This document shows positions 1-8,910 of a DNA stretch of 32,601 bases, piece after piece (within the stretch, counting starts at the first letter, position 1; each line of letters starts with the position of its first letter). The stretch is from Candidatus Hydrogenedentota bacterium (lineage in GTDB: Bacteria; Hydrogenedentota; Hydrogenedentia; Hydrogenedentales; SLHB01): the NCBI GenBank assembly GCA_003552485.1, contig PUMX01000039.1, forward strand, positions 1-32,601. Direction: 5' to 3'. Under the pieces are notes generated by a model. That model was not told the origin of the DNA, did not search any database, and saw only the letters and a program-made list of their open reading frames with translations. The position numbers and the translations under genes are program-made.

Positions 1-220
1 TAGCGCCGCCGCGCCGTGTACCACCCCGCAACCATTGCACATAGGCCGACAGCAGTCGGCCAAGCACAAGTACAGCGATAAACAGGCCCACACTGATTGC
101 GGGGCCCAATTCTTGGTAACGCGCCACCAGAAGGAAAATCAAAGCCGCGATGACGGCGGCGAACAAGACCGCCAATCCCGCAAGCGCAGGGTGAGTATGG
201 GGGTTGCGCGAAGTATTCAC
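1..220 (-). CDS. Small membrane protein, N-terminal part (runs off the window)
   Basis: Reading leftwards from a GTG at 220, the frame is open to the window edge, giving 73 codons. The product has a short polar start, a hydrophobic segment at about residues 13-32, a second at about 41-60, and then a basic stretch rich in Arg and Gly. It looks like a two-helix inner-membrane protein, but I do not recognise a family. It lies 54 bases downstream of the CstA-family gene on the same strand and is probably co-transcribed with it. The start is uncertain: a TTG at 235, just after an in-frame stop, is also possible. GTG is preferred because a GAGAA-like sequence lies about 10 bases upstream. The C-terminus is outside the window. 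Confidence 0.6.
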   Translation of the reverse strand, partial: MNTSRNPHTHPALAGLAVLFAAVIAALIFLLVARYQELGPAISVGLFIAVLVLGRLLSAYVQWLRGGTRRGGA

Positions 221-274
221 GTTCGATTTTCTCAATCAGATGAAGACGGCGGCAAGCCGCTACGCGTTCGCCGT

Positions 275-2110
275 CTATGCCGCTGGGCCCTCACTGACGG
301 CCACGCTTTGGTTTAGTGGAGGCAAGGGCTCAGGCAACACCCCCTTGGCCCTACGCCACAATAGCGCGCCCTCGAGCACCATCCACGCCTGTAAGATCAT
401 AACGGCCACGCCAACGCCCACCAGCAACCCGTTGCCATCCTCGTACCAACCCAGCACTTGATATCCCATGGCCCACGCGGGCAGCACCACCATGAGAAGA
501 AGCGGGACGGCAAGGAACCACACCGGTTTGCTGTGCCGGATCAAGTAGAAGGCCACCACGAGGAACGCGAGCCCAGCAAGCAGTTGGTTGGTGGCGCCAA
601 ACAAGGGCCAGAGGATGAGCCCGCCGGATCCGGGACCACTGGGACCCGATATCATGGCGATGGTTCCGCCCGCAATGACCGCCACGGAGGTGGCCAGGTA
701 TTTGTTGCCCAGCGCCTTCACGCCAGTAGCCGCGGCGAGTTCCTGCACGACGTAGCGCTGCAAGCGGGTGCTGGTGTCCAGCGTGGTGGCGGCGAACGAA
801 GCCACCATTACCGCCACGATTCCCACGCCAAAGGCCAAGGGAACACCCACGGCGGACATCATGTTCGCGCCGCCTTCGACGAACGCGCCCACTTGGCTGG
901 CCAACTCCATTTCCCGCCACCCGCCGCTGTAGTAGTGGCCCCACGCCGCCGCGCCCGCTAACGGCGCTCCAGCGGTGTCCGTAACCGGCGCGAGCACACC
1001 GTTTTGGGTCTCGTAAACCCCCATCCCAAGGCCGGCGCAGCAGGCCAGTATCACCAGCACGGCCAACATGCCTTCAACCAGCATTGCCCCGTACCCCACG
1101 GCGTGCGCGTCACGTTCCGTGCGCAGTTGTTTCGACGAAGTGCCAGACGACACCAGACAGTGAAAACCGGATATCGCGCCGCACGCAATGGTGATAAACA
1201 AGAACGGAAGAATCGGCGGCGCATCAGGCGGCGGCGTATTCAACGCGGGCGCCACGAGATCTGGCCGGGCCGCCACTAACCCGCCCCCGAGCAACGCGAG
1301 CGTGAGCAGCAACTGATTGCTGTTGATGAAATCCCGGGGTTGCAGCAGTGTCCATACGGGCAGGATACTCGCGATGAAACAGTACACCAACAGCAGCAGC
1401 GTCCAGATAACCACACTCGAGCGCAACCCTTCGGTCAGCGTCGCGTCCGCGCCGGCGAATAACTCGACGCCGGGTATGGACAAGGGCAGGTGATAGGCCC
1501 CGAAGTAGATGGCGCCATAGAGAATCACCAACGCCACGATCGCTGGTACGGCAAGCGAAGCCCCGTGTTTATAGTTCAACCAGCCCACGATCACAGCCAG
1601 CGGCATGGCGATCCACACGGCAAGGACCGTCTGCGGGTAGATCGAGAAGATGACGGCGATGACCAGCCCGAAAATCCCCATGACGACCATCAGCGTAAAG
1701 AAGAGAATCAAGAGGAAGAGTATGCGCGCGCGCGGCGAGATCATGCGGCCCGCGATATCACCGATGGTCTGCCCGCGGTTGCGCATCGACACGACCAAGC
1801 TGCCGAGATCGTGCACGGCGCCGATAAAAACCGAGCCGAACAACACCCACAACAGCGCAGGCAACCAGCCCCAGAACACGGCGATGGCGGGGCCGACGAT
1901 AGGCCCCGTGCCTGCGATGGATGTAAAGTGGTGGCCAAACACTACGCTGCGGCGGGTGGGCACGTAGTCGACGCCGTCATTGACTTCCACACTGGGCGCC
2001 ACGTTGTCGCTGCTTAATGCGAAGATTCGGCGCGCCAGATAGCGGCCATACGTGTTGTAGGCAATGATGAAGCCGAAGAACGAGAGTATGGCGATGATAA
2101 CCGTATCCAT
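275..2110 (-). CDS. cstA: Carbon starvation protein A (CstA) family transporter
   Basis: The 611-residue protein is almost wholly hydrophobic, with many membrane segments. Family hallmarks are visible near the start: DGVDYVPT (about 45-52), HHFTSIAGTGP (about 60-70) and GAVHD (about 97-101). CstA and its relatives BtsT/YjiY are inner-membrane carriers for pyruvate or peptides, induced when carbon is scarce. The substrate here cannot be read from sequence. The frame opens further upstream at 2146, but the ATG at 2110 has an AGGG about 9 bases ahead and begins directly with the first membrane helix, so I chose it; an ATG at 2116 is also possible. It follows the symporter gene by about 75 bases on the same strand, and a small membrane-protein gene follows it, so the three probably form one nutrient-uptake operon. 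Confidence 0.92.
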   Translation of the reverse strand: MDTVIIAILSFFGFIIAYNTYGRYLARRIFALSSDNVAPSVEVNDGVDYVPTRRSVVFGHHFTSIAGTGPIVGPAIAVFWGWLPALLWVLFGSVFIGAVHDLGSLVVSMRNRGQTIGDIAGRMISPRARILFLLILFFTLMVVMGIFGLVIAVIFSIYPQTVLAVWIAMPLAVIVGWLNYKHGASLAVPAIVALVILYGAIYFGAYHLPLSIPGVELFAGADATLTEGLRSSVVIWTLLLLVYCFIASILPVWTLLQPRDFINSNQLLLTLALLGGGLVAARPDLVAPALNTPPPDAPPILPFLFITIACGAISGFHCLVSSGTSSKQLRTERDAHAVGYGAMLVEGMLAVLVILACCAGLGMGVYETQNGVLAPVTDTAGAPLAGAAAWGHYYSGGWREMELASQVGAFVEGGANMMSAVGVPLAFGVGIVAVMVASFAATTLDTSTRLQRYVVQELAAATGVKALGNKYLATSVAVIAGGTIAMISGPSGPGSGGLILWPLFGATNQLLAGLAFLVVAFYLIRHSKPVWFLAVPLLLMVVLPAWAMGYQVLGWYEDGNGLLVGVGVAVMILQAWMVLEGALLWRRAKGVLPEPLPPLNQSVAVSEGPAA

Positions 2111-2185
2111 TCGCATTCGCCCTGTTAAGGTTGAGCGCGCCGCCACAACAACGCGCAGGCCTGACCAGGCGGCGTAACCGGGGAA

Positions 2186-3622
2186 CTACGGGGCCGGCGC
2201 GGCCTCCGGAGAGGCCGCCTCCGCGGCCGTTTCCGGTTCGCCCATTTCGCCTTCGGTCTGCGAGATTACTACAGTGCCCACGGCGTCGCCGTTGATATTG
2301 ACAAGCGTGCGGCACATATCGAGAAACCGATCCACGCCAATGACAATGCCGATGCCCTCCACGGGAATGCCCACTGAGGCAAAAATGATGGTCATAAGCC
2401 CCACACTGGCCCCCGGAATGCCGGCCGTGCCAACCGACACGGCCACTGCCGTGATGAACACCATCAATTGCTCGCCCAAGGAGAGGTCCATGGCGTACAC
2501 CTGCGAAACAAATAAAGCAGCCACGGCCACATACAAGGCGGTGCCGTCCATGTTAATGGTTGCGCCCAATGGCAACATAAAACTGGACACCTTGCGGCTT
2601 GATCCCACGCGCCGGGTGGCGCAATCCATGGTCACGGGCAACGTCGCAGAGCTGGAAGAACTGCTGAACGCCAGTTGGATAGCGGGCGCCATGCCGCGCA
2701 CAAAGCGGATCGGAGAAATGCGGCCCAGCACCACGAGCACGCCAAACACCAGCACAAAGAAGTGCAACCCCAACCCCAGCACGACCGTCAACACATATTG
2801 CGCGAGCATAGGAATGTACTCGAGGCCCATGGTGGCGATGGCTCGGCCCATCAGCGCAAACACGCCGATGGGCGCCAGGTACATCACCCAGAGCACCACC
2901 TGGATGATGGCGTAGTCCATGGCTTTGAAAAAGTCGATTGCGGGTTGGGTCTTTTCGGCATAGGCCGCCATCACCGCGCCCAGAAAGATGGCGGAGAATA
3001 TCAACGGCAGGATAGGCACGCGGCCAATATCGACATCGGGCACGATCGCGGGCAATACGTTCTCCTGCACTTGCATGCCCAGCGTAGGTTCGCGTTCCGC
3101 CTCTTCTTCCTGCACCGCCAATATCCGGTCCACATCCACGGTCCCGCGGCCCGGCTGAATCACATTAACGCACATCAATCCGATCAACACGGCGATCGCG
3201 GTGGTGCAACAGTAGTAAAGGATGGTTTTGCCGCCCAACCGGCCAAGCCGGCGCGCATCGCCCATGGTCGATACCCCGCTCACAATGGTCACGAACACCA
3301 GCGGAACGATTACCATCGTGAGCAGTTGAATGAACAGCGTGCCGAAGATGCCGAAGTAGTCGGTCATCAACTCGGCCCGGTCCATGGCGTGCAAAGCCCA
3401 GCCCGCCAACGCGCCCAGCACCATGCCCCAGAAAATCTGCATGGGCCTCTTGAAGAAACGAGGCAATACCAGAAAGAACAACGCCAGCACGGCAAAGAAA
3501 AGGGCCGCGAGCAGCAATACTTCGCCAAGGTTCGGAATGCCCTCGGTAGGCCACGCGGCGGCGGCGCCAAGGGCCAGCGCAAGCACTATCAGCGTGATTA
3601 ACGGCGCTTTTCCTACATTCAT
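2186..3622 (-). CDS. Dicarboxylate/amino acid:cation symporter (DAACS family)
   Basis: This 478-residue multi-helix protein carries the signatures of the glutamate transporter fold (GltP, GltPh, DctA). A serine-rich HP1 loop, SSSSSATLP, lies at about 320-328 and the cation-binding NMDGT at 357-361. In the last helix, D435, R438, N442 and D446 are spaced as in GltPh D394/R397/N401/D405. The Arg at 438 matches the residue that recognises a side-chain carboxylate, so aspartate, glutamate or C4-dicarboxylate is a more likely substrate than a neutral amino acid. An acidic loop (about 162-180) and an acidic Ala/Pro-rich tail (455-478) are mildly unusual. The ATG at 3622 was chosen over the one at 3640 because GGGGAG lies 5 bases upstream of it. 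A promoter lies at 3681-3709. Confidence 0.93.
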   Translation of the reverse strand: MNVGKAPLITLIVLALALGAAAAWPTEGIPNLGEVLLLAALFFAVLALFFLVLPRFFKRPMQIFWGMVLGALAGWALHAMDRAELMTDYFGIFGTLFIQLLTMVIVPLVFVTIVSGVSTMGDARRLGRLGGKTILYYCCTTAIAVLIGLMCVNVIQPGRGTVDVDRILAVQEEEAEREPTLGMQVQENVLPAIVPDVDIGRVPILPLIFSAIFLGAVMAAYAEKTQPAIDFFKAMDYAIIQVVLWVMYLAPIGVFALMGRAIATMGLEYIPMLAQYVLTVVLGLGLHFFVLVFGVLVVLGRISPIRFVRGMAPAIQLAFSSSSSSATLPVTMDCATRRVGSSRKVSSFMLPLGATINMDGTALYVAVAALFVSQVYAMDLSLGEQLMVFITAVAVSVGTAGIPGASVGLMTIIFASVGIPVEGIGIVIGVDRFLDMCRTLVNINGDAVGTVVISQTEGEMGEPETAAEAASPEAAPAP

Positions 3623-3680
3623 CGCGACTCCCCATTTCAATCGGCCAGATTTTCAAAATTCACCGCTGCAAAACGCGACA

Positions 3681-3709
3681 AATCTACCACAGGACGCAGG
3701 AAGTTGCAA
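3681..3709 (-). promoter_or_regulatory. Sigma70-like promoter of the symporter/cstA operon
   Basis: On the minus strand TTGCAA (3709-3704) and TAGATT (3686-3681) are separated by 17 bases. The predicted start of transcription is about 50 bases before the symporter ATG. The -35 box overlaps the tail of the terminator stem-loop after murG. Confidence 0.5.
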
Positions 3710-3732
3710 AAGCGGCGCGACCGGTTCGCGCC
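3704..3732 (-). terminator. Rho-independent-type terminator after murG
   Basis: On the minus strand a perfect 7-bp stem, GGCGCGA with TCGCGCC (3732-3726 and 3720-3714), encloses a 5-base loop and is followed by GCTTTTGC. It lies about 60 bases past the murG stop and before the symporter promoter, so it probably ends the cell-wall cluster transcript. The T run is short. Confidence 0.6.
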
Positions 3733-3790
3733 TTCTCAAAACCGCCGCCTGAACGGAAGGACGCCCGTTAGACACTCCGCCTGCCCCAGA

Positions 3791-4903
3791 TCACGACGAG
3801 GGTTTGCTCACCGTTTCGAAGAGATCCGAGAGGATAGCTTCCGCGATGGCTTCGGCGGCCCCGGGTTGGGCCAGGGTACGCGCCTGACGCGCCATGGCTT
3901 CCCGCTCCTCCCGAGCGGGCAGGAGTTCCCGCAGTTGCTGGACCAACACATCCCCCGTGAAATCGGCGTCATCAATCACGCGCGCGGCCCCGGCCTCCTC
4001 GAAGGCCCGCGCGTTGTCCTGCTGATGGTTCTCTGTGGCGTAGGGATAAGGGACAAGCACAGCGGGTTTCCCGACCGCCGCCAATTCCGCTGTCGTCGAG
4101 GCGCCCGCCCGGCAGACGACGAGATCGGCCGCGGCATAGGCGGCGTCCATTTTGTCGGTGAAGGGTAAGACCTCCGTGCGGATCGGCATGCCCGCGGCGG
4201 TAGTCCTGGCTTCGGCGGCATAATCGGGCCCCGTAATCCAAAGGAACTGGGTTTCGTTGCGTTCAAGGCGCTGCAAGGCGTCGCGGACCGCATGGTTCAG
4301 GGTTCTGGCGCCTTGGCTGCCGCCGCACACCAACACAACGGGATCCTCCGGAGCAAGGTCGAAAACGCGCCGGGCCGCCACTTGCTCAGGCGGATTGAAA
4401 AAGGCGCTCCTGACGGGATTGCCCACGACCCGCGCACATTCCTCTGCATATTCTCCGAGGGTCCCCTCGTAACTCAGAAATAGGCGTGAGGCCCGTTTTG
4501 CAGCTAGCTGGTTCGCCACGCCCAGCCTCTTGTTCTGCTCGTGCAGGAAGGTCGGCAAGCCCACGCGCTGCGCCGCCAGGATAAGGGGCAAAGAGATATA
4601 GCCGCCCACGCCGAGCACGGCGTCCGGCCGAAAACGCTTGATATACAGATAGCCACGCGCCACGCCCGCAGCCACAACGGCGGCGGTCCACAGCATGCGC
4701 GGCCCCTTCCGGCGCGGCCACGGAGCAACCGGGATCGGACGAAACGGAAGAGAACGAGCGCGGCAGATGCGCGCCTCGAGCCCACCGCGTCGCCCTACCC
4801 ACTGCGCCATAAGGCGTGGGTCGCGGCGTTGAAGCTCCTCTATGATGGCGAGCGCCGGCGATGTGTGACCGCCGGTGCCCCCGCCAGTTATCATAATGCG
4901 CAT
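3791..4903 (-). CDS. murG: MurG, lipid II-forming GlcNAc transferase
   Basis: MurG transfers GlcNAc from UDP-GlcNAc to lipid I on the inner face of the inner membrane, giving lipid II. The 370-residue product has usual family length and a GT-B fold layout. The N-terminal glycine loop GGGTGGHTSP is at 7-16, GGSQGARTLN lies near the domain boundary, and the donor-site stretch with AGASTTAELAAVGKP followed by an ENHQQDNA-type motif is in the C-terminal half. It is the last gene of the dcw cluster, 39 bases after ftsW, and is followed by a terminator. The start ATG at 4903 is supported by family alignment; its ribosome binding site is weak, and an in-frame ATG at residue 4 is an alternative. Confidence 0.97.
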   Translation of the reverse strand: MRIMITGGGTGGHTSPALAIIEELQRRDPRLMAQWVGRRGGLEARICRARSLPFRPIPVAPWPRRKGPRMLWTAAVVAAGVARGYLYIKRFRPDAVLGVGGYISLPLILAAQRVGLPTFLHEQNKRLGVANQLAAKRASRLFLSYEGTLGEYAEECARVVGNPVRSAFFNPPEQVAARRVFDLAPEDPVVLVCGGSQGARTLNHAVRDALQRLERNETQFLWITGPDYAAEARTTAAGMPIRTEVLPFTDKMDAAYAAADLVVCRAGASTTAELAAVGKPAVLVPYPYATENHQQDNARAFEEAGAARVIDDADFTGDVLVQQLRELLPAREEREAMARQARTLAQPGAAEAIAEAILSDLFETVSKPSS

Positions 4904-4942
4904 GTAGCGGTTCGCCTGGCTAGAATTGGAACGGTCATTAAG

Positions 4943-6052
4943 TCAGGGGGAACGGGACGAGTCTTCCTCGTGCGCGCGCAGGCCCACGCTAAGGAGAACA
5001 CCCACAAGGGCCAAGTTTACAATAAGGGCGGTGCCGCCTGCACTGATAAAGGGAAGCGGCAACCCCTTGGTGGGCAAGAGGCCCAGTGTTACAGCCATGT
5101 TGAAGGCCGACTGAAAAGCAATCACCCCACCGACGCCCACGGCAAGCAACGAGCCGAAGGTGTCGGCTGCGCAAATAGCGATGCGAAAGCTCAACACCAC
5201 CAACGCCACGAACAGCCCGGTCATGAGCAGCGTGCCCACCAACCCGGTTTCTTCACCCCAGACGGCGAAGATGAAATCCGTGTGCGCTTCGGGTAGATAG
5301 AACAGCTTTTGTTCGCTCGCGCCCGGCCCTTTGCCGAAGATGGAGCCGTAGGCAAAGGCCGCCAGGGATTGAATGAGTTGATAACCTTCCTCGTCCCGGT
5401 AATCCCAAGGATCCCAGAAGGACCAGATGCGGCTCCAACGGTATGGACTAACCACAATCGCCGCCGTCACAGCCGCCACCATGGGCGCGGTGCTACCGAC
5501 CACGAAGAGCCATCGCGTGCCAGCCAGAAAGATCATAACGCCCGACACGGCGCAGATAATCACTGGCGTGCCCAGATCTCGTTGAAAGTAGACTAGCAAC
5601 CCAAAGATGATGGTGATGGCGACGGGCGGAAGAAACCCCCGAACGAAATCGCCCACTTCATCCCGGTTCTCAGTCAGTTTTGCGGCCAGGATCACGATTA
5701 AAGCAAACTTCGCCAACTCCGAGGGTTGAAAAGTGAACGTCCAGATCGTCAACCAACGCCGCGCCCCGCCCCGCTCTTCTCCCCACAAGAGCACAGCTAT
5801 CAGCAATGCGAAAGTTATAAGGACTATGGAACGGTAAACAACAGGCTTGCGCAGGTGGTGATAATCCATGTTGGCTAAGCCAAACATAACAGCCAATCCA
5901 ATGGCGCTGTGGACTAGCTGGCGCCCTAGGAACTGCAGGGTCGTCACGCTGCTCTGGAACGCGTCAACGGCGCTAGCGCTGTAGACCATGACGATCCCGA
6001 TGGCGACTAGAGCCAATGTGATAACGAGAATCGCGTTGGTGTCCCGGTTCAT
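4943..6052 (-). CDS. ftsW: FtsW, septal peptidoglycan glycosyltransferase (SEDS family)
   Basis: The 369-residue polytopic membrane protein belongs to the FtsW/RodA/SpoVE (SEDS) family, which polymerises lipid II into glycan strands together with a class B penicillin-binding protein. Visible signatures are the HTDFIFAVWGEE loop, which holds the family's essential Asp, and the C-terminal GLLPTKGLPLPFISAGG segment. The start ATG at 6052 overlaps the murD stop as ATGA, implying translational coupling. The frame is open to 6076, but that would overlap murD further. It lies between murD and murG, and its partner FtsI is encoded in the same cluster, which favours FtsW over RodA. Confidence 0.95.
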   Translation of the reverse strand: MNRDTNAILVITLALVAIGIVMVYSASAVDAFQSSVTTLQFLGRQLVHSAIGLAVMFGLANMDYHHLRKPVVYRSIVLITFALLIAVLLWGEERGGARRWLTIWTFTFQPSELAKFALIVILAAKLTENRDEVGDFVRGFLPPVAITIIFGLLVYFQRDLGTPVIICAVSGVMIFLAGTRWLFVVGSTAPMVAAVTAAIVVSPYRWSRIWSFWDPWDYRDEEGYQLIQSLAAFAYGSIFGKGPGASEQKLFYLPEAHTDFIFAVWGEETGLVGTLLMTGLFVALVVLSFRIAICAADTFGSLLAVGVGGVIAFQSAFNMAVTLGLLPTKGLPLPFISAGGTALIVNLALVGVLLSVGLRAHEEDSSRSP

Positions 6053-7407
6053 GACGTCGCCGTCTCCATGATCCATTCATTTACACACGTCTTGAAAACC
6101 CGGCCGCGATGCTCGAAATCCGTAAACATATCAAAACTCGCGCATGCCGGCGACAGCAGCACGACATCGCCGGGCCGGGCCGCTTTGACCGCGCGCTTTA
6201 CCGCATCAGCCATATCGCAGGCCCGTTCCATAGCGGGCGTGACCTCCCCCAAGGCGGCTTCCAGCGCGTGCGCATCTTCCCCAAGGGTGATCAGGCGCTT
6301 GACCCGCCCGGCTACGTCAGGGCGGAGTCCGTCGTACGAAGCCCCTTTGCCTTGTCCGCCCGCGATCAGCACAACTGGCCGATCGAAGCTGGCGAGAGCA
6401 ACGCGTAAGCTATCGATGTTGGTCGCTTTGGAATCGTTATAGAAATCAACCCCATCGCGTGAAGCTACATGCTCGATTCGGTGCTCGACGCCTCGAAACG
6501 CGCGCAACGCCTCGATAACCGTATCCCATGCAAAACCGGCGGCGCGGGTCATCGCAAGGGCGGCCAACACGTTGATCAGATTATGCCGCCCCGGTAGCCG
6601 CACGTCGCTGGTGTGCGCTAGAAAACCCTCGTGCGAGCAAATCACATCGCCATCGGTCCAAACGCCACGTTCGACTGGCTGATCCAAGGCGATCCACCAT
6701 ACGTCGCCCGGGCAATGCGGCGCCATGGCCGCCACCCGCGGATCATGGGCGTTGAGCACGGCGATGTCATCGGCGCGCTGGTGCGCGAACAAACGCGCCT
6801 TTACCGCGGCATATGCCTCAATGGTCCCATGACGAGCGAGATGATCCGGCGTAACGTTCAGCACGGCGCCGATCCATGGCCGAAAGCTGCGGATCGTTTC
6901 CAATTGATAGCTGCTGATTTCGAGAACGGTGTATTGCGGCGGCGGATCCGCCAGCACGGCTTCCGAAAAGGGCCGTGCGTTATTGCCCGCGAGGTCTACC
7001 GTGGCGCCGCAACCCGCAATAAGCGCCCGCAACGCCTCGGTGGCCGTAGTCTTTCCGTTGGTGCCGGTAACGGCGAGAATAGGAGAGCGGCACAACGTGA
7101 ACGCTATTTCGGCCTCGCCCAGCACGCGCGCGCCGCCGCGCGCCGCCTCTGCGATCACTGGCAAATCCGGCGGAACTCCGGGACTAGGCGCAATATAATC
7201 CGCCCGCGCGAACGCCTCCCGCGTGTGCCCGCCGGTCTCACAGGGGACGCCTAGCGCGGAGAGCTCACCGGCCGCCCCTGCCACCGCCTCCGCGGAGCGG
7301 GCCTCCGTAACGAAGGGATGTGCGCCCTGCGCCTTCAGCAGGCGTGCGAGCGCGAGGCCCGTACGCCCGAGACCCACGATGGTTACGTTCTTACCTTGTA
7401 GTTGCAC
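6049..7407 (-). CDS. murD: MurD, UDP-MurNAc-L-Ala:D-Glu ligase
   Basis: MurD adds D-glutamate to UDP-MurNAc-L-alanine in the cytoplasm, using ATP. The product begins with the family-typical NVTIVGLGRTG Rossmann segment (7-17), has the Mur ligase P-loop VTGTNGKT at 113-120, and shows YNDSKATN and the C-terminal LLSPACASFDMF expected of MurD. With the GTG start at 7407 the protein has 452 residues, which is normal. The frame stays open to 7470, but that extension would run well into mraY, so I reject it. The GTG lies 5 bases after the mraY stop, with a GAGAT sequence about 9 bases upstream. The 3' end overlaps ftsW by 4 bases. Confidence 0.95.
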   Translation of the reverse strand: MQLQGKNVTIVGLGRTGLALARLLKAQGAHPFVTEARSAEAVAGAAGELSALGVPCETGGHTREAFARADYIAPSPGVPPDLPVIAEAARGGARVLGEAEIAFTLCRSPILAVTGTNGKTTATEALRALIAGCGATVDLAGNNARPFSEAVLADPPPQYTVLEISSYQLETIRSFRPWIGAVLNVTPDHLARHGTIEAYAAVKARLFAHQRADDIAVLNAHDPRVAAMAPHCPGDVWWIALDQPVERGVWTDGDVICSHEGFLAHTSDVRLPGRHNLINVLAALAMTRAAGFAWDTVIEALRAFRGVEHRIEHVASRDGVDFYNDSKATNIDSLRVALASFDRPVVLIAGGQGKGASYDGLRPDVAGRVKRLITLGEDAHALEAALGEVTPAMERACDMADAVKRAVKAARPGDVVLLSPACASFDMFTDFEHRGRVFKTCVNEWIMETATS

Positions 7408-7412
7408 GCCGG

Positions 7413-8900
7413 TTATCTCAGTTTCATGGTGGCCAGACTCATAAGCGCGAAAACGATCGCCAGAATCCAAAACCGGACCGTGACCTTCGACTCAGACCAA
7501 CCCAACAGTTCGAAGTGGTGATGCAGCGGCGCCATGCGGAATACCCGCTCCCCCCGCAGTTTGTACGAAGCCACCTGAATGATCACGCTGGCGCCCTCGA
7601 CAACAAACAGGCCGCCCACGACCAGTAATAGTAATTCTTGCTTGGTAAGGATCGCCATCGCGCCGATGGCGCCGCCCAGCGCGAGAGAGCCCGTATCGCC
7701 CATGAAAACTTCCGCGGGGTGAGCGTTGTACCACAGGAACCCGAGGCCCGTCCCCAGCAGCGTGGCGCCAAAAACCGTCAATTCGCTGGCCTCGGGCACA
7801 TACGTCAAAAACAGATAATCGGACCAATCCGCCCGGCTCACCACATAGGCAATGCCCGTATAGGCCAGTATCGAGACGATGCTCGCGCCGATGGCGAGTC
7901 CGTCCAACCCATCGGTGAGATTCACCGCATTCGAGGACGCCACAATGACAAGCAAGACGAAAAGCACATAGAACCCGCCAAGCGGAATAAGCCAATCCTT
8001 GAAGCCGGGAATGCCCAACATCGTGTGAGGCGTCGAAGGACTGGCGTCGACGAGGCCCGGAAAAGCCGCCTCGAAAAGCAACCGGTTTAGCCGTTGCTGA
8101 TCCCGGTCATCAAGCGCCGCTTGGCCCTCCGCAAGCAACTCCTCCGCCTCAGGGCTGATCGGCGCATCTTCCCATACCGAGTGGTTGACCAGATCGTGGT
8201 TGTTCGACAAGGCGCGGTTGATGGCGCCGAGTAGCTCAGGGCGCAACTGCCGGGACCGTTGCGGATCATCAACTGCTTGAGCGACCAGTACGCGCAGTTC
8301 CGGTTCAAGTTGCCGCCAGAACATACCCGCCGGCGTGCCATCGCCACGCGCGCCTTTCTCGTGAAAAGTCTTGACGAACGCGTCCCAATCGTCGATGTCG
8401 GCGGTATTAACAGAGGTCGCGCTCATCGTAATGGGATTAAAGAGCACATAGGCGCCGAGCGCAAGCCCAACCCCAATCTGACCCAAGAATTTGGCTCTCG
8501 CGCTTAGTCCTTGATTGTGTTTGCGCCGCAGTTTGATGTAATCATCGGCGAATCCTACGGCGCCCAAGGTAATCAACACGCCCATGGCGACCAGCAACGA
8601 CGGATTGGTCAGGCGCCCCCACAGAATCAGCGTGAGAACAGCCGCTACGATGATGAGCGACCCGCCCATCGTGGGCGTGCCCGTCTTACCTTGATGCAGC
8701 GCGTGCAGGTCCGCCACATGCTCCTGGCGAATGTATTGTCCGACTTTGAGCGCACGCAACCAGCGGATCATGAAAGGGCCAATCAGCAAACAGATCACGA
8801 ATCCGGTCAGCGCGGCGCCTCCTGCGCGAACGGTGTGGTAGGTAAACACATTAAGGACTGTGAAGGCGTCCCGCAGTTCGATTGCCAAATAATGAAGCAT
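7413..8900 (-). CDS. mraY: MraY, phospho-MurNAc-pentapeptide translocase, with a large extra loop
   Basis: MraY moves phospho-MurNAc-pentapeptide from UDP to undecaprenyl phosphate, making lipid I. Family motifs are intact: GTPTMGG (74-80), the Asp pair in FADDY (117-121), NLTDGLDG (327-334), FMGDTGS (399-405) and PLHHHFE (458-464). The protein is 495 residues, whereas most MraY are about 320-370. The excess lies at about 157-297, between the fourth and fifth membrane helices, a loop that faces the periplasm in known MraY structures. The insert is polar and looks mainly helical. The ATG at 8900 lies 10 bases after the murF stop; an open frame reaching 9233 only shadows murF. The active-site residues suggest a working enzyme. 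Confidence 0.95.
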   Translation of the reverse strand: MLHYLAIELRDAFTVLNVFTYHTVRAGGAALTGFVICLLIGPFMIRWLRALKVGQYIRQEHVADLHALHQGKTGTPTMGGSLIIVAAVLTLILWGRLTNPSLLVAMGVLITLGAVGFADDYIKLRRKHNQGLSARAKFLGQIGVGLALGAYVLFNPITMSATSVNTADIDDWDAFVKTFHEKGARGDGTPAGMFWRQLEPELRVLVAQAVDDPQRSRQLRPELLGAINRALSNNHDLVNHSVWEDAPISPEAEELLAEGQAALDDRDQQRLNRLLFEAAFPGLVDASPSTPHTMLGIPGFKDWLIPLGGFYVLFVLLVIVASSNAVNLTDGLDGLAIGASIVSILAYTGIAYVVSRADWSDYLFLTYVPEASELTVFGATLLGTGLGFLWYNAHPAEVFMGDTGSLALGGAIGAMAILTKQELLLLVVGGLFVVEGASVIIQVASYKLRGERVFRMAPLHHHFELLGWSESKVTVRFWILAIVFALMSLATMKLR

Positions 8901-8910
8901 TGCAATACGG

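Noticed and set aside
2675..3601. A 308-codon open frame on the plus strand opposite the symporter gene
   Set aside because: Its product is extremely rich in His and Gln, as expected from the reverse of membrane-helix codons, and the opposite strand encodes a well-supported transporter.
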